10,660 nucleotides of DNA from NCBI GenBank assembly GCA_945837185.1, contig CAMAMZ010000065.1, positions 1 through 10,660 of the forward strand, given 5' to 3'. The position numbers and the translations under genes were made by a program. This document shows, in pieces, positions 1-7,372 of this stretch; the stretch's first letter is position 1; each line of letters begins with the position of its first letter. Source of the stretch: an uncultured Bacteroidales bacterium. Its GTDB lineage: Bacteria > Bacteroidota > Bacteroidia > Bacteroidales > Bacteroidaceae. Below the pieces are notes generated by a model. The model saw only the letters and a program-made list of their open reading frames with translations. It made no database searches and was not told the DNA's origin.

Positions 1-30
1 TATTTCGTAGGGTTGCTTATTTCGTAGGGG
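1..30. repeat. Short 17-bp tandem duplication spanning the queA stop
   Basis: TATTTCGTAGGGTTGCT at 1-17 is followed at once by a second copy of its first 12 bases, TATTTCGTAGGG, at 18-29. The second copy covers the last codons and nearly all of the stop codon of queA, whose reading ends TACGAAATAA on the minus strand. The array may go on beyond the left edge. It differs in sequence from the array at the right edge. Confidence 0.75.
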
Positions 31-1273
31 GTATCAGCAAAGAGCTGTCACCATAACTTAAGAAACGGAAGTTGTGCGACAAGGCATAGCTATATACCGC
101 TTTCCAGTCTCCTTTCAGGAAGGCGCTCACCAGAAGCAACAAGGTGCTCTGGGGCTGATGGAAATTCGTTACCAGCATCCGAACAATCTTGTATTCATAT
201 CCGGGTGCGATGATGATCTGTGTACTGGCATGAAGGGCTTCCAGCTCATGGGCATCCAAATAGTGCAACAGATGGGTGAGAGCCTGTTCAACAGAAATGC
301 CTGCCACCAGTTTGCCGTCTCTTCCATCCTCGTAGGGCTCCCATTGGTTCACATGCAACGCCTCTTCCGTACAGTCCGGATGGTAGTGCAACTTCACACC
401 CATGTAATACAAACTCTCCAATGTGCGCACGCTGGTTGTTCCGACAGCTATGGCTTGGCAATGGTGCTTGAGCAGTCTTTCGAGGGTATGCCTGTGCACC
501 ACCACATATTCGCTGTGCATCTCATGACCGGCAATCTCTTCCGATTTCACAGGCTTAAACGTTCCGGCACCCACATGTAGCGTCACCTCATCGCGCTCTA
601 TGCCCTTGGCATCAATGGCACCCAGCACAGCATCTGTAAAGTGCAAACCTGCCGTTGGGGCTGCCACCGAACCTTTAATCTTCGAATAAACGGTTTGATA
701 GGTTACCTTGTCGCTCTCTTCCGTGGCACGATTCAAATAAGGTGGAATGGGAAGCTCTCCCATCGACTCCAGAATTTCGGCAAAGCTCACATCAGCAGCA
801 TCCCATTCAAAAAGTACGGGGATATGGGTTCCGTTTGCCGATGCTGTAGAATTGGGCATACGCGTCACGGTAAGGGTGAAGCGGCAACCTTTCAGTTCCA
901 ATGTGCGACCTAAGCTACCCTCTTTCCATTTCTTCAGATTGCCTATCATGCAATGCCACACACAACGATGGCGTGCTTGAAATACCAACTCGTAATCTAC
1001 CGGGTCAACAGGTTCCATCAGGAACAACTCTATCCGCGCACCTGTTTCCTTGCGGAAATGCATGCGCGCCTGAATCACCTTGGTGTTGTTGAACACCATC
1101 AGGGCTCCCTGCGGCAGATAATCGGTAAGATGAAAGAAGGTATCTTCGCTCACCACACCTTTATTATATATAAGGAGCTTGCTTTGGTCGCGTTGCGCCA
1201 CAGGAAAGCGGGCAATACGGTCGTCGGGAAGGGTATAGTTATAATCGCTAATTCTTATATGTTGTGTATCCAT
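17..1273 (-). CDS. queA: S-adenosylmethionine:tRNA ribosyltransferase-isomerase
   Basis: QueA transfers and isomerises the ribosyl part of S-adenosylmethionine onto preQ1 in tRNA, giving epoxyqueuosine, the next-to-last step of queuosine synthesis in the cytoplasm. Family motifs are seen in order: IPPYL (176-180), YQTVYSKIKGSVAAPTAGLH (192-211), TLHVGAGTF (231-239), AVGTTSVRTLES (276-287), APGYEYKIV (356-364), TNFHQPQSTLLLLVSAF (369-385) and FRFLSYGDSSLLIP (402-415). At 418 residues it is longer than the roughly 350-residue classical enzyme. Most of the excess lies at about 288-350, between the GTTSVRTLE and PGYEYK motifs. The ATG at 1273 begins with the expected N-terminal pattern (ISDYNYTLPDDRIARFP), but no clear Shine-Dalgarno sequence precedes it. 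It lies 51 bases after the PAP2 gene on the same strand, so read-through from the upstream operon is possible. The stop codon lies inside a small tandem repeat at the window edge. Function is confident; the role of the extra segment is unknown. Confidence 0.95.
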   Translation of the reverse strand: MDTQHIRISDYNYTLPDDRIARFPVAQRDQSKLLIYNKGVVSEDTFFHLTDYLPQGALMVFNNTKVIQARMHFRKETGARIELFLMEPVDPVDYELVFQARHRCVWHCMIGNLKKWKEGSLGRTLELKGCRFTLTVTRMPNSTASANGTHIPVLFEWDAADVSFAEILESMGELPIPPYLNRATEESDKVTYQTVYSKIKGSVAAPTAGLHFTDAVLGAIDAKGIERDEVTLHVGAGTFKPVKSEEIAGHEMHSEYVVVHRHTLERLLKHHCQAIAVGTTSVRTLESLYYMGVKLHYHPDCTEEALHVNQWEPYEDGRDGKLVAGISVEQALTHLLHYLDAHELEALHASTQIIIAPGYEYKIVRMLVTNFHQPQSTLLLLVSAFLKGDWKAVYSYALSHNFRFLSYGDSSLLIPPTK

Positions 1274-1324
1274 ATCATCATGCTATATTTGATTTCAAAC
1301 TACTACAAGGCTTACAGCCCCCCT

Positions 1325-2029
1325 TCAGGAGAACGGGAATAGCACAGCCCTGAATAAAGCATAAAACACCGTGAGGCTCATCACTAAATAAACCACATCC
1401 AAATCGTCCAGACTATAGCCGGTAACCGTATATTTGGAGGAGATATAATGCAACGGAGAACTGATTTTGCGATAAATTCTGTAATAGAAATAGTAGGCCA
1501 AAGCACCTGTACACATGCCCCACACCAAACCTACCGCAATATCGCTGGGATAATGCAAACCTAAATACAAGCGTGTCCAGGCATTCACCAACGACCAACA
1601 GATCATAAACAATGCAAAGCGCCAGTTCCTGATCATCAAACTCATAAACATGGCTACCGTCATGGTATTGGCAGCATGGGCCGAAAAGAAACTGTATTTG
1701 TCGCCTCGCACATTGTTCACGATATCAATGGTATATTTCCAAATTGGGTCGTTCGAAGGACGCCACCTGCCAACCCAAGGTTTCACCAAACCATCGGTTA
1801 CGGCATCGGCAAACAAGACAGCACCTCCCACGCAGGCCACCGCCAATGCTATCTGTGCCATCGTTTCATTGTTTCTAACCACTATATACAGCAATGCAAC
1901 ATACAACGGAATCCATGTGTAACCTTGCGTGAGTGAAAAGGCTACGCCATCAACAAACAAGGAGTGACTGTTGTTGAACCAATGCAACAACTCCCTGTCA
2001 AGTTGCGCTGTGAGGCATTCTGCTATCAT
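1325..2029 (-). CDS. PAP2-family membrane phosphatase
   Basis: This is an integral membrane phosphatase of the type 2 phosphatidic acid phosphatase (PAP2) superfamily. All three catalytic blocks are visible: K83-x6-R90-P91 (KPWVGRWRP), F115-S116-A117-H118 within SFFSAHAAN (the PSGH block), and T152-R153-x5-H159-x3-D163 (TRLYLGLHYPSD). H118 and H159 would be the acid/base and nucleophile histidines. About five or six hydrophobic segments fit the usual fold (around 37-52, 60-78, 122-149, 164-183 and 212-230). Likely substrates are undecaprenyl pyrophosphate, phosphatidylglycerol phosphate or a lipid A phosphate; the sequence does not decide between them. The ATG at 2029 has an AGG-containing stretch about eight bases upstream. 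It starts 12 bases after the end of the batD/E frame and so is probably its last cotranscribed partner. Family assignment is firm; substrate is unknown. Confidence 0.9.
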   Translation of the reverse strand: MIAECLTAQLDRELLHWFNNSHSLFVDGVAFSLTQGYTWIPLYVALLYIVVRNNETMAQIALAVACVGGAVLFADAVTDGLVKPWVGRWRPSNDPIWKYTIDIVNNVRGDKYSFFSAHAANTMTVAMFMSLMIRNWRFALFMICWSLVNAWTRLYLGLHYPSDIAVGLVWGMCTGALAYYFYYRIYRKISSPLHYISSKYTVTGYSLDDLDVVYLVMSLTVFYALFRAVLFPFS

Positions 2030-2041
2030 ACAAGCCTGCTT

Positions 2042-2788
2042 TTATATTCGTTCCACTTGCTGTGAAGGCATCCATCCTTCCCTGCCATCGGCCAGCTTGA
2101 TGCCATACCAGCCTTTCATGCTGGTATCTGTAATAAACACCTTCGTTCCTTCGTGAATAATGAAATCATCACTACCCGTCTTCGAAGGCGTCTTCTTCAC
2201 CGTAACGGTGGGCGCTATCACAATGGCTCCTGTACGATGGCTCATCAGTTTCTCCTGCTGATAGGCAAAATGAATGCAGCATAGCGACAACACCATCAGC
2301 ACGGCAGCACCATAGAATCCTAACTTTCTCAAGGCTATGGGTGTGGCAAAGAGATAGAGCAATACAAGGATGAGGGCTATCACCGTGGTTATCAGACTGA
2401 TGATGGCCCAACTGTCGACATGGGTCAGATTGACAACCGTGGCATACCATGTTTGGAAAAACATTTCGCCTTCGGGCGTTATCTTGTCGATGGTCTTGCT
2501 ACGGGCAAACTGTAGATTGTAGCGTATATCCTCATCACCAGGCGAAAGCAGAGCCGCTCTTTCATAGGCAATGATGGCCTGTGTGATATTGTCGGTCTTG
2601 AAATATGCGTTCCCAAGATTGTAATACACATCGGCCGACACGCCTTGCTTGAGCAACTCTTGATAGTCCTTGATGGCCTGCTGGTAGTTGCCCTTTTTGT
2701 ATTCTCTGTCAGCATTCTCCTTGGTGGTGTTGGCCGAAGCACTCCATGGCAGCATCATCATGAACAGGCCGAACAGGAGCATTTTCAT
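2042..2788 (-). other. batE: BatE-like moiety inside the batD frame (possible independent start)
   Basis: From the internal ATG at 2788 the frame encodes about 248 residues with the layout of a stand-alone BatE: a signal peptide (MKMLLFGLFMMMLPWSASA), TPR motifs with YKKGNYQQAIKDYQELL and YYNLGNAYFKTDNITQAIIAYERA, two adjacent membrane helices, and an SH3-like tail. An AAGGTGG stretch lies about ten bases before this ATG and could act as a ribosome binding site. The product may therefore be made as part of the fusion, by internal initiation, or both. A signal peptidase cut after SASA would also split the fusion. This is recorded as a sub-region, not as a separate confirmed gene. Confidence 0.55.
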
Positions 2789-4627
2789 CGCATCGTTCCC
2801 ACCTTGTTTGCGCTTCTTCTTTTTCATGACATTCTCTATTTCCATGATGGCTGTCATAGCCGATTCAAATGTTTTGTTCATATTGCCCGATGGGTCGCCC
2901 GGAGCATAACGCTCAAACTCACATTCATCGAGTGCACCGATAAACTTGCCTATCGTTGCCTCATCCACCTGATGCGATGCAAGATTGTCGGAGATATTGT
3001 CGCGTGAGAGTTGCTCAACAGGCATATTCAGCTTGTCGCCCACATAGCCCCACAAAGCACGCAACACCTCATCGTAGAATGCGTTCTGCTGCCCTTGCAA
3101 CAGCAGTTTCTTGGCTTTCTGCAAGCGTCGTGTGGCAATCTTATTGGCCTTCTTGCCCTTCATCTTCACCACATCGGCATGTGCTATGGCACGCTTGCGG
3201 AATATGATAAGCAAGGCAAAGAAAGCTGCCCAAGGCAAGAGTAGGCAACACCAATACATCGCACTCCCGAAGAAATAGTCATCCATGGCATGCAGGTCGG
3301 CATCACCCACGTGTAATCCACGAATATCCTGCATCTTTTCGTCAGCATAGTTGGTAATACTTCCTGAATAGCCATTGCCCTTGGCCACATTGAGGGTAAA
3401 GGCCTGGGTCTTTACCGTCTTGTAGGCATTCAGCGAAGTATCGTAGTAAGTAAGGGTTATGGGAGGGATGGTATAGGTTCCTTGGTTGCGGGGCACAGCC
3501 AGGAAATCATACACCATGTTGCCTTCCAAGCCATTGGCGGTGAGGCGTGTCTTGTCGGTTACCTTTGCATCATACTGTTCAAAATCCTTGGGAAATTGCA
3601 CCACGGGCTGCTTGATGAGCTTCAGGTTACCATTTCCTCCCACTACGACACGAAGAGTAACCGGGTCGCCGGCTTTCACCTCCGTATTATTCAACTGGGC
3701 GGAAATATTAAACTTGCCCACTCCTCCCGAGAAGTCGGCAGGACGGTTGGGTAACGGAACAACCTCCACAGTAAGTCCCGGAGCCACAATATCGCGCTTC
3801 ACCTCGATATATCCTGACCCACCATTGAAGAAAGCCTCAAAGGGGTCGACGGCACGATTCTCCTGCACCACGATGCCATGAAACGTTATACTGGGAATTT
3901 CGAGTTTTCCCGTCATCTGAGGATACATCACATACTGACTCCAAGTCACACAACGGTAAGGCTTGCCATTCACCTGTTCGATATGAAAACTCTTCTGCTG
4001 TGGCAACTTCACCTCTTGGGTGTGAAAACCCGTCAGGTCAGGCATCTTGCCCTCAAGCTGTGTCAAATCAACACGTGTAAATACCTTGTAGGTAAGCAGA
4101 ATAGGTTCCTGCTCATGCACCTTCCTCTTGTTGGCACTCACCTTGATAAACAGGTCGTGGGGCGAGATGGCCGTACCCGCATTGCGTCGCCCATCCACAT
4201 CATCTTCCTCTCCATGCATCTTGGGCGTACCACCTTGAGCACGTGCATTCCCACTCACCGTAATCTTGGTGGGCTGCGAACTGATTACCTTCCCACCAAC
4301 CTTGGCATGGGCAGCAGGCACTTGAAACACACCCGCCTTATTGGCATAAAGCGTGTAGGTATAGGTGATAGACGACGAACTGCTGGCATGTCCGTTCACC
4401 ATATTGTAACTCGACATGACAGAAGTGTAGGGGCCGGCAATGATTTCCACCTCATCGGTAGAGCGCATTCCCGAACGGAAGTCGTCTACATTCTGAGTGG
4501 TCACCTTATAGGAGATTCTAAAGTTTTCGCCTACCGACACTCTTGAGGGCGCAGTCACTTCTATATGCTGTGCCCATAATGCCAAGGTAAGGCAACAATT
4601 GATGATGGTTACTATATATCGTTTCAT
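2042..4627 (-). CDS. batD: BatD-BatE fusion protein (oxygen-tolerance family, TPR and SH3-like C-terminus)
   Basis: Numbering is from the ATG at 4627. Residues 1-20 are a signal peptide (MKRYIVTIINCCLTLALWAQ). Residues 21 to about 420 are a beta-rich exported region typical of BatD. A membrane helix lies at about 457-476, followed by a basic, helical cytoplasmic domain to about 607 that ends in KKKKRK. BatD proteins normally stop near here. Instead the frame runs on into a complete BatE-like protein: a signal-peptide-like segment at 614-632 ending SASA, TPR repeats at about 635-705, two membrane helices (739-761 and 768-789) and an SH3-like C-terminus (798-861) ending GREGWMPSQQVERI. A GTG at 4657 would add ten residues (MHRVKEREER), but the ATG directly starts the signal peptide and follows a purine-rich GAGAGAAGAAAGA, so I prefer it. 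The batC stop is 32 bases upstream. The protein probably scaffolds the MoxR/Bat membrane complex; its exact role is unknown. The fusion is real in this sequence unless a one-base error lies near 2790-2825. Confidence 0.9.
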   Translation of the reverse strand: MKRYIVTIINCCLTLALWAQHIEVTAPSRVSVGENFRISYKVTTQNVDDFRSGMRSTDEVEIIAGPYTSVMSSYNMVNGHASSSSSITYTYTLYANKAGVFQVPAAHAKVGGKVISSQPTKITVSGNARAQGGTPKMHGEEDDVDGRRNAGTAISPHDLFIKVSANKRKVHEQEPILLTYKVFTRVDLTQLEGKMPDLTGFHTQEVKLPQQKSFHIEQVNGKPYRCVTWSQYVMYPQMTGKLEIPSITFHGIVVQENRAVDPFEAFFNGGSGYIEVKRDIVAPGLTVEVVPLPNRPADFSGGVGKFNISAQLNNTEVKAGDPVTLRVVVGGNGNLKLIKQPVVQFPKDFEQYDAKVTDKTRLTANGLEGNMVYDFLAVPRNQGTYTIPPITLTYYDTSLNAYKTVKTQAFTLNVAKGNGYSGSITNYADEKMQDIRGLHVGDADLHAMDDYFFGSAMYWCCLLLPWAAFFALLIIFRKRAIAHADVVKMKGKKANKIATRRLQKAKKLLLQGQQNAFYDEVLRALWGYVGDKLNMPVEQLSRDNISDNLASHQVDEATIGKFIGALDECEFERYAPGDPSGNMNKTFESAMTAIMEIENVMKKKKRKQGGNDAMKMLLFGLFMMMLPWSASANTTKENADREYKKGNYQQAIKDYQELLKQGVSADVYYNLGNAYFKTDNITQAIIAYERAALLSPGDEDIRYNLQFARSKTIDKITPEGEMFFQTWYATVVNLTHVDSWAIISLITTVIALILVLLYLFATPIALRKLGFYGAAVLMVLSLCCIHFAYQQEKLMSHRTGAIVIAPTVTVKKTPSKTGSDDFIIHEGTKVFITDTSMKGWYGIKLADGREGWMPSQQVERI

Positions 4628-4659
4628 TCTTTCTTCTCTCTCTTTTACACGATGCACGC

Positions 4660-5352
4660 TTACCAGTTCTTCTGCAGGTTCCGCTTCGGAGGCTGCTGTG
4701 CAGCCTTCTTCAGGCGTTGCTGGGTAGCCTTTTCTTCCTGCATGGCAGCATTCAACAACTGCTCAGCATTCTCTTTACTCATATTCTCTTTTGCAGGAGG
4801 CTGTTTTTGGTCCTCTTTGTTCTGCTGTTGTTTCTCTTTATCCTGCTGTTTCTTGTTGTCGTCTTTCTTTTCCTTGTCCTTATCCTGCTGCTTTTTATCG
4901 TTGCCGTTCTGCTGGTTCTTTTGCTGTCGCATGCACAAGGCCAGATTATAGCGTGTTTCGTTGTCGGCAGGATTATTGCGCAAACTCTCCTTATAGGCCT
5001 CTATGGCTTCGGCAAACATCTGATGCCCCTGACAAATGACACCTATATTATGGTACGCCTTGGCCTTACGCTTCTTTATCGACTCCATCTTGCCTGCCTG
5101 CTGATACTGTTCAATGGCAGCAGAATCTTTCTGTTGCATCTGGAGCGCACAACCCAGGTTGTAGGCAGCCTGCGCATTAGCGTTGTTTTGCGACAAAGCC
5201 TTGCGATAGGCTGTTTCCGCCTTTGCATACTCCTGCTTGAAGTAATGGCGGTTGCCCTCACGAATCAATTGCCTGTCGGTTTGTGCCATGGCCACGGTAG
5301 CCATTCCCCAAATGCCGACACCGATAACAAATATCTTCTTTAGTACGTTCAT
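4660..5352 (-). CDS. batC: BatC, exported tetratricopeptide-repeat protein
   Basis: This 230-residue protein has a signal peptide at about 1-23 (MNVLKKIFVIGVGIWGMATVAMAQ, cut probably after AMA). About three TPR units follow (26-58, 60-93 and 98-131), with recognisable pieces such as YAKAETAYRKAL, AAYNLGCAL and FAEAIEAYKESL. A strongly charged Lys/Gln/Asp/Glu segment at about 143-188 comes next, then a short helix and the terminal KRNLQKNW. Its size, TPR content and place between batB and batD are those of BatC. It is likely a periplasmic, or membrane-associated, partner that mediates protein-protein contacts in the Bat complex. The ATG at 5352 overlaps the batB stop in the four-base sequence ATGA, which suggests translational coupling. 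The charged segment has no predicted fold and is built from imperfect short DNA repeats. Confidence 0.88.
   Translation of the reverse strand: MNVLKKIFVIGVGIWGMATVAMAQTDRQLIREGNRHYFKQEYAKAETAYRKALSQNNANAQAAYNLGCALQMQQKDSAAIEQYQQAGKMESIKKRKAKAYHNIGVICQGHQMFAEAIEAYKESLRNNPADNETRYNLALCMRQQKNQQNGNDKKQQDKDKEKKDDNKKQQDKEKQQQNKEDQKQPPAKENMSKENAEQLLNAAMQEEKATQQRLKKAAQQPPKRNLQKNW
5349..5352 (-). promoter_or_regulatory. ATGA stop/start overlap joining batB and batC
   Basis: The batC start ATG (5352-5350) overlaps the batB stop TGA (5351-5349) in the four-base sequence ATGA. Such overlaps usually mean coupled translation of subunits made in related amounts. Confidence 0.8.
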
Positions 5353-6371
5353 TTCTTCTGAAATAACTTGATGTTCTTAAACAGCGGATTGCGCGCCTCT
5401 AACACACATACCTCAACGATGAGCAAAAGCAGCACTAACAAGCCCACGGCCTGAAACTGTTCATCATATTCACTGTAAATCACACTCTCCGTTTCACCTT
5501 TCTGCAACTTAGCCAAGGAATTGTTCAAACGCGTCTGAGCCTCACTTGTATTGTCAACATGAATATACACGCCACTACCGGCCTTTGCCACCTCCCTACA
5601 CATCGTTTCGTTCAAGGCTGTCATTACAGTCTGACCCGTATTGTCGGTCATATAGCCTCCATCGCCTGTGGGAATAGGAGCTCCCTTGGGGTCACCCACA
5701 CCGAGAATAAACACGTTGATACCTTTCTTATGGGCTTCCTTAGCCGCCTCTATGGCACGCCCCTCGTGATCCTCGCCATCGGTAATCACAATAATAGCCT
5801 TTCCCACCTTCTCCTGTTGCGTAAAGCTATGCATCGACAGTTCAATAGCCCTTGCCAAGTCGGTTCCCTGCGTGGCAATGAGCGATGGGTCTATCTGTTG
5901 CAGGAACATCTTGGCCGACACATAGTCGCTCGTGATAGGCAACTGCACAAAGGCATCTCCGGCAAACACCACGAGTCCGATACGGTCGTTGGTGAAGTTG
6001 TCTACCAAGTTTTCCACCAGCATCTTACTTTTATCCAATCGTGAGGGCACCACATCATTGGCCATCATCGAGTTAGAGATGTCGAGTGCAATGATGGTCT
6101 CAATACCATTCCGTTGCTCACGCGAAATCTTCGAACCCATCTGTGGGCGTGCCAACAGCAGGATGAGCAAGGTGAGGGCACTCAGCAAGAGAATAAACTT
6201 CACACGAGGCCTTGCCACCGAAGCGTCGGGCATGAGTTGCTTCAACAACAAAGGGTCGCCCAATCTCTTGAGTTTTGCTTTCCTGTGCCTTCCCGACAGC
6301 ATACGGAGCAACACAAAGAAAGGAATGATGGCCAAGAGCCATAGATATTGCGGGTCTTCAAATCTAAACAT
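5349..6371 (-). CDS. batB: BatB, membrane-anchored VWA-domain protein
   Basis: Numbering is from the ATG at 6371 (340 residues). Two N-terminal membrane helices (about 9-23 and 57-74) are followed by a von Willebrand A domain and a C-terminal helix (about 306-325). The metal-ion-dependent adhesion site is intact: D97-I-S99-N-S101 (LDISNSM), T170 in QGTDLARA, and D198 in VITDGEDHEG. LARPQMG before the domain is a Bat-family feature. The frame can be opened 18 residues further upstream, but the ATG at 6371 shares one base with the batA stop (TAATG) and starts the typical MFRFEDPQYLWLL, so it is preferred. BatB probably pairs with the paralogous BatA in the inner membrane, and MoxR probably acts on the complex. 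In batABCDE gene order it precedes the TPR protein BatC, with which it overlaps by four bases. Confidence 0.93.
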   Translation of the reverse strand: MFRFEDPQYLWLLAIIPFFVLLRMLSGRHRKAKLKRLGDPLLLKQLMPDASVARPRVKFILLLSALTLLILLLARPQMGSKISREQRNGIETIIALDISNSMMANDVVPSRLDKSKMLVENLVDNFTNDRIGLVVFAGDAFVQLPITSDYVSAKMFLQQIDPSLIATQGTDLARAIELSMHSFTQQEKVGKAIIVITDGEDHEGRAIEAAKEAHKKGINVFILGVGDPKGAPIPTGDGGYMTDNTGQTVMTALNETMCREVAKAGSGVYIHVDNTSEAQTRLNNSLAKLQKGETESVIYSEYDEQFQAVGLLVLLLLIVEVCVLEARNPLFKNIKLFQKK

Positions 6372-6373
6372 TA
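6369..6373 (-). promoter_or_regulatory. TAATG stop/start overlap joining batA and batB
   Basis: On the minus strand the batA stop TAA (6373-6371) and the batB start ATG (6371-6369) share one base. This decides the batB start against an upstream alternative and suggests that the two VWA paralogues are translationally coupled. Confidence 0.8.
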
Positions 6374-7369
6374 CGGTATACGTCTTAAAAGGGTTGTTCT
6401 CAGCAGTATTTCCAACAGCAAGCAAAGTATAGCTGCAAGGGCGAAGGGTTGGTAGGCCTCATAGCGTTTCGAAAAGCGCTTGATGTTCATCTTAGTCTTC
6501 TCCAGCTGGTCGATATCCTTATAAATATTCTTCAGTTCAGCATTGTTCGTGGCACGATAGAAATTGCCTTGGGTGGTAGTGGCAATCTCTCGAAGTGTCT
6601 TCGTATCAATTTCTACCGGTATGTTCACATACTGCACCCCTCCGGCCACAGGCATCGGATAGCGTGCCACCTTATTTGTTCCCACGCCAATGGTGTACAC
6701 CCTGATACCAAGACTCTTTGCGATCTGTGCGGCAGTCATGGGCGAGATGTCTCCCATATTGTTGGAACCATCGGTAAGCAAAATCACCACCTTACTCTTA
6801 GCCTTCGAGTCTTTCAAACGTGAAACGGCATTGGCCAAACCCATGCCCACAGCCGTACCGTCTTGAATCAGGCCTCGGGCTGCAATATCTGTACGCACTC
6901 CCTGCAACATATTGAGCAAAGAGGTATGGTCGGCCGTCATCGGACATTGGGTGAAGGCCTCGCCCGCAAAGATGGTCAAGCCGATATTATCATCCGGCCT
7001 TCCGGAAATAAATTCCGCAGCCACCTCTTTGGCAGCTTCAATACGGTTAGGCCGCAGGTCTTCCGCCAACATAGATGTCGACACATCCATTGCCAGCATG
7101 ATATCAATACCCTCCACCGACTTCTTGTCCCAAGCATTATGTGTTTGCGGACGTGCCATCACCACCACAACAAGCACGAAGCACACACACCGCAAGAACA
7201 TAGGCAGGTGTATCAGCTGTTGCCGCCAACTCTTCGACGCATACATATAAGCGTAGGTATCGCTCATGCGCAATGTAGGCTCGCTCTTTTTCCTGTAAAG
7301 GAAATACCATAATATATAAGGTATCAGCAAGAGCAGCAACAGAAAATATTCTATATTTGCAAATTCCAT
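6371..7369 (-). CDS. batA: BatA, membrane-anchored VWA-domain protein
   Basis: The 332-residue protein has two N-terminal hydrophobic helices (about 8-24 and 56-71), a von Willebrand A domain (about 88-285) and a C-terminal membrane helix (about 307-324). The MIDAS motif is complete: D95-V-S97-T-S99 (MAMDVSTSM region), T172 in QDGTAVGMGLA, and D200 in LLTDGSNN. LVVVVMARPQT before the domain parallels LLLARPQMG in BatB, so the two are clearly paralogues. It lies just three bases after orf3 and ends in TAATG with batB. It probably forms the inner-membrane VWA core of the Bat complex with BatB, with the domain on the periplasmic or cytoplasmic face depending on topology, which I cannot settle from sequence alone. 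Bacteroides fragilis Bat proteins were linked to aerotolerance; the biochemical activity is not established. Confidence 0.93.
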   Translation of the reverse strand: MEFANIEYFLLLLLLIPYILWYFLYRKKSEPTLRMSDTYAYMYASKSWRQQLIHLPMFLRCVCFVLVVVVMARPQTHNAWDKKSVEGIDIMLAMDVSTSMLAEDLRPNRIEAAKEVAAEFISGRPDDNIGLTIFAGEAFTQCPMTADHTSLLNMLQGVRTDIAARGLIQDGTAVGMGLANAVSRLKDSKAKSKVVILLTDGSNNMGDISPMTAAQIAKSLGIRVYTIGVGTNKVARYPMPVAGGVQYVNIPVEIDTKTLREIATTTQGNFYRATNNAELKNIYKDIDQLEKTKMNIKRFSKRYEAYQPFALAAILCLLLEILLRTTLLRRIP

Positions 7370-7372
7370 ACG

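Noticed and set aside
74..580. A 168-codon plus-strand frame opposite queA
   Set aside because: It is antisense to conserved QueA motifs and has no family signal of its own.
1274..1324. A possible terminator or promoter between the PAP2 gene and queA
   Set aside because: Only three- or four-base stems (GGC/GCC and CCT/AGG) without a T run are seen, and the best -7 candidate, TAGTTTG, is one base short of the consensus.
3878..4546. A 222-codon plus-strand open frame opposite batD
   Set aside because: It is antisense to a well supported BatD region, with His/Arg-rich composition and no recognisable domain or ribosome binding site.
4628..4657. The GTG start at 4657 for the BatD-BatE protein
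   Set aside because: It would put a charged MHRVKEREER before the signal peptide and leave only two bases after the batC stop. The ATG at 4627 has a purine-rich leader and directly starts the signal peptide.
4717..5343. A 208-codon plus-strand frame rich in Leu, Phe and Val that looks like a membrane protein
   Set aside because: It mirrors the Lys/Gln/Asp-rich coding of batC on the other strand, which gives runs of Leu, Val and Phe codons. The hydrophobic look is an artefact.
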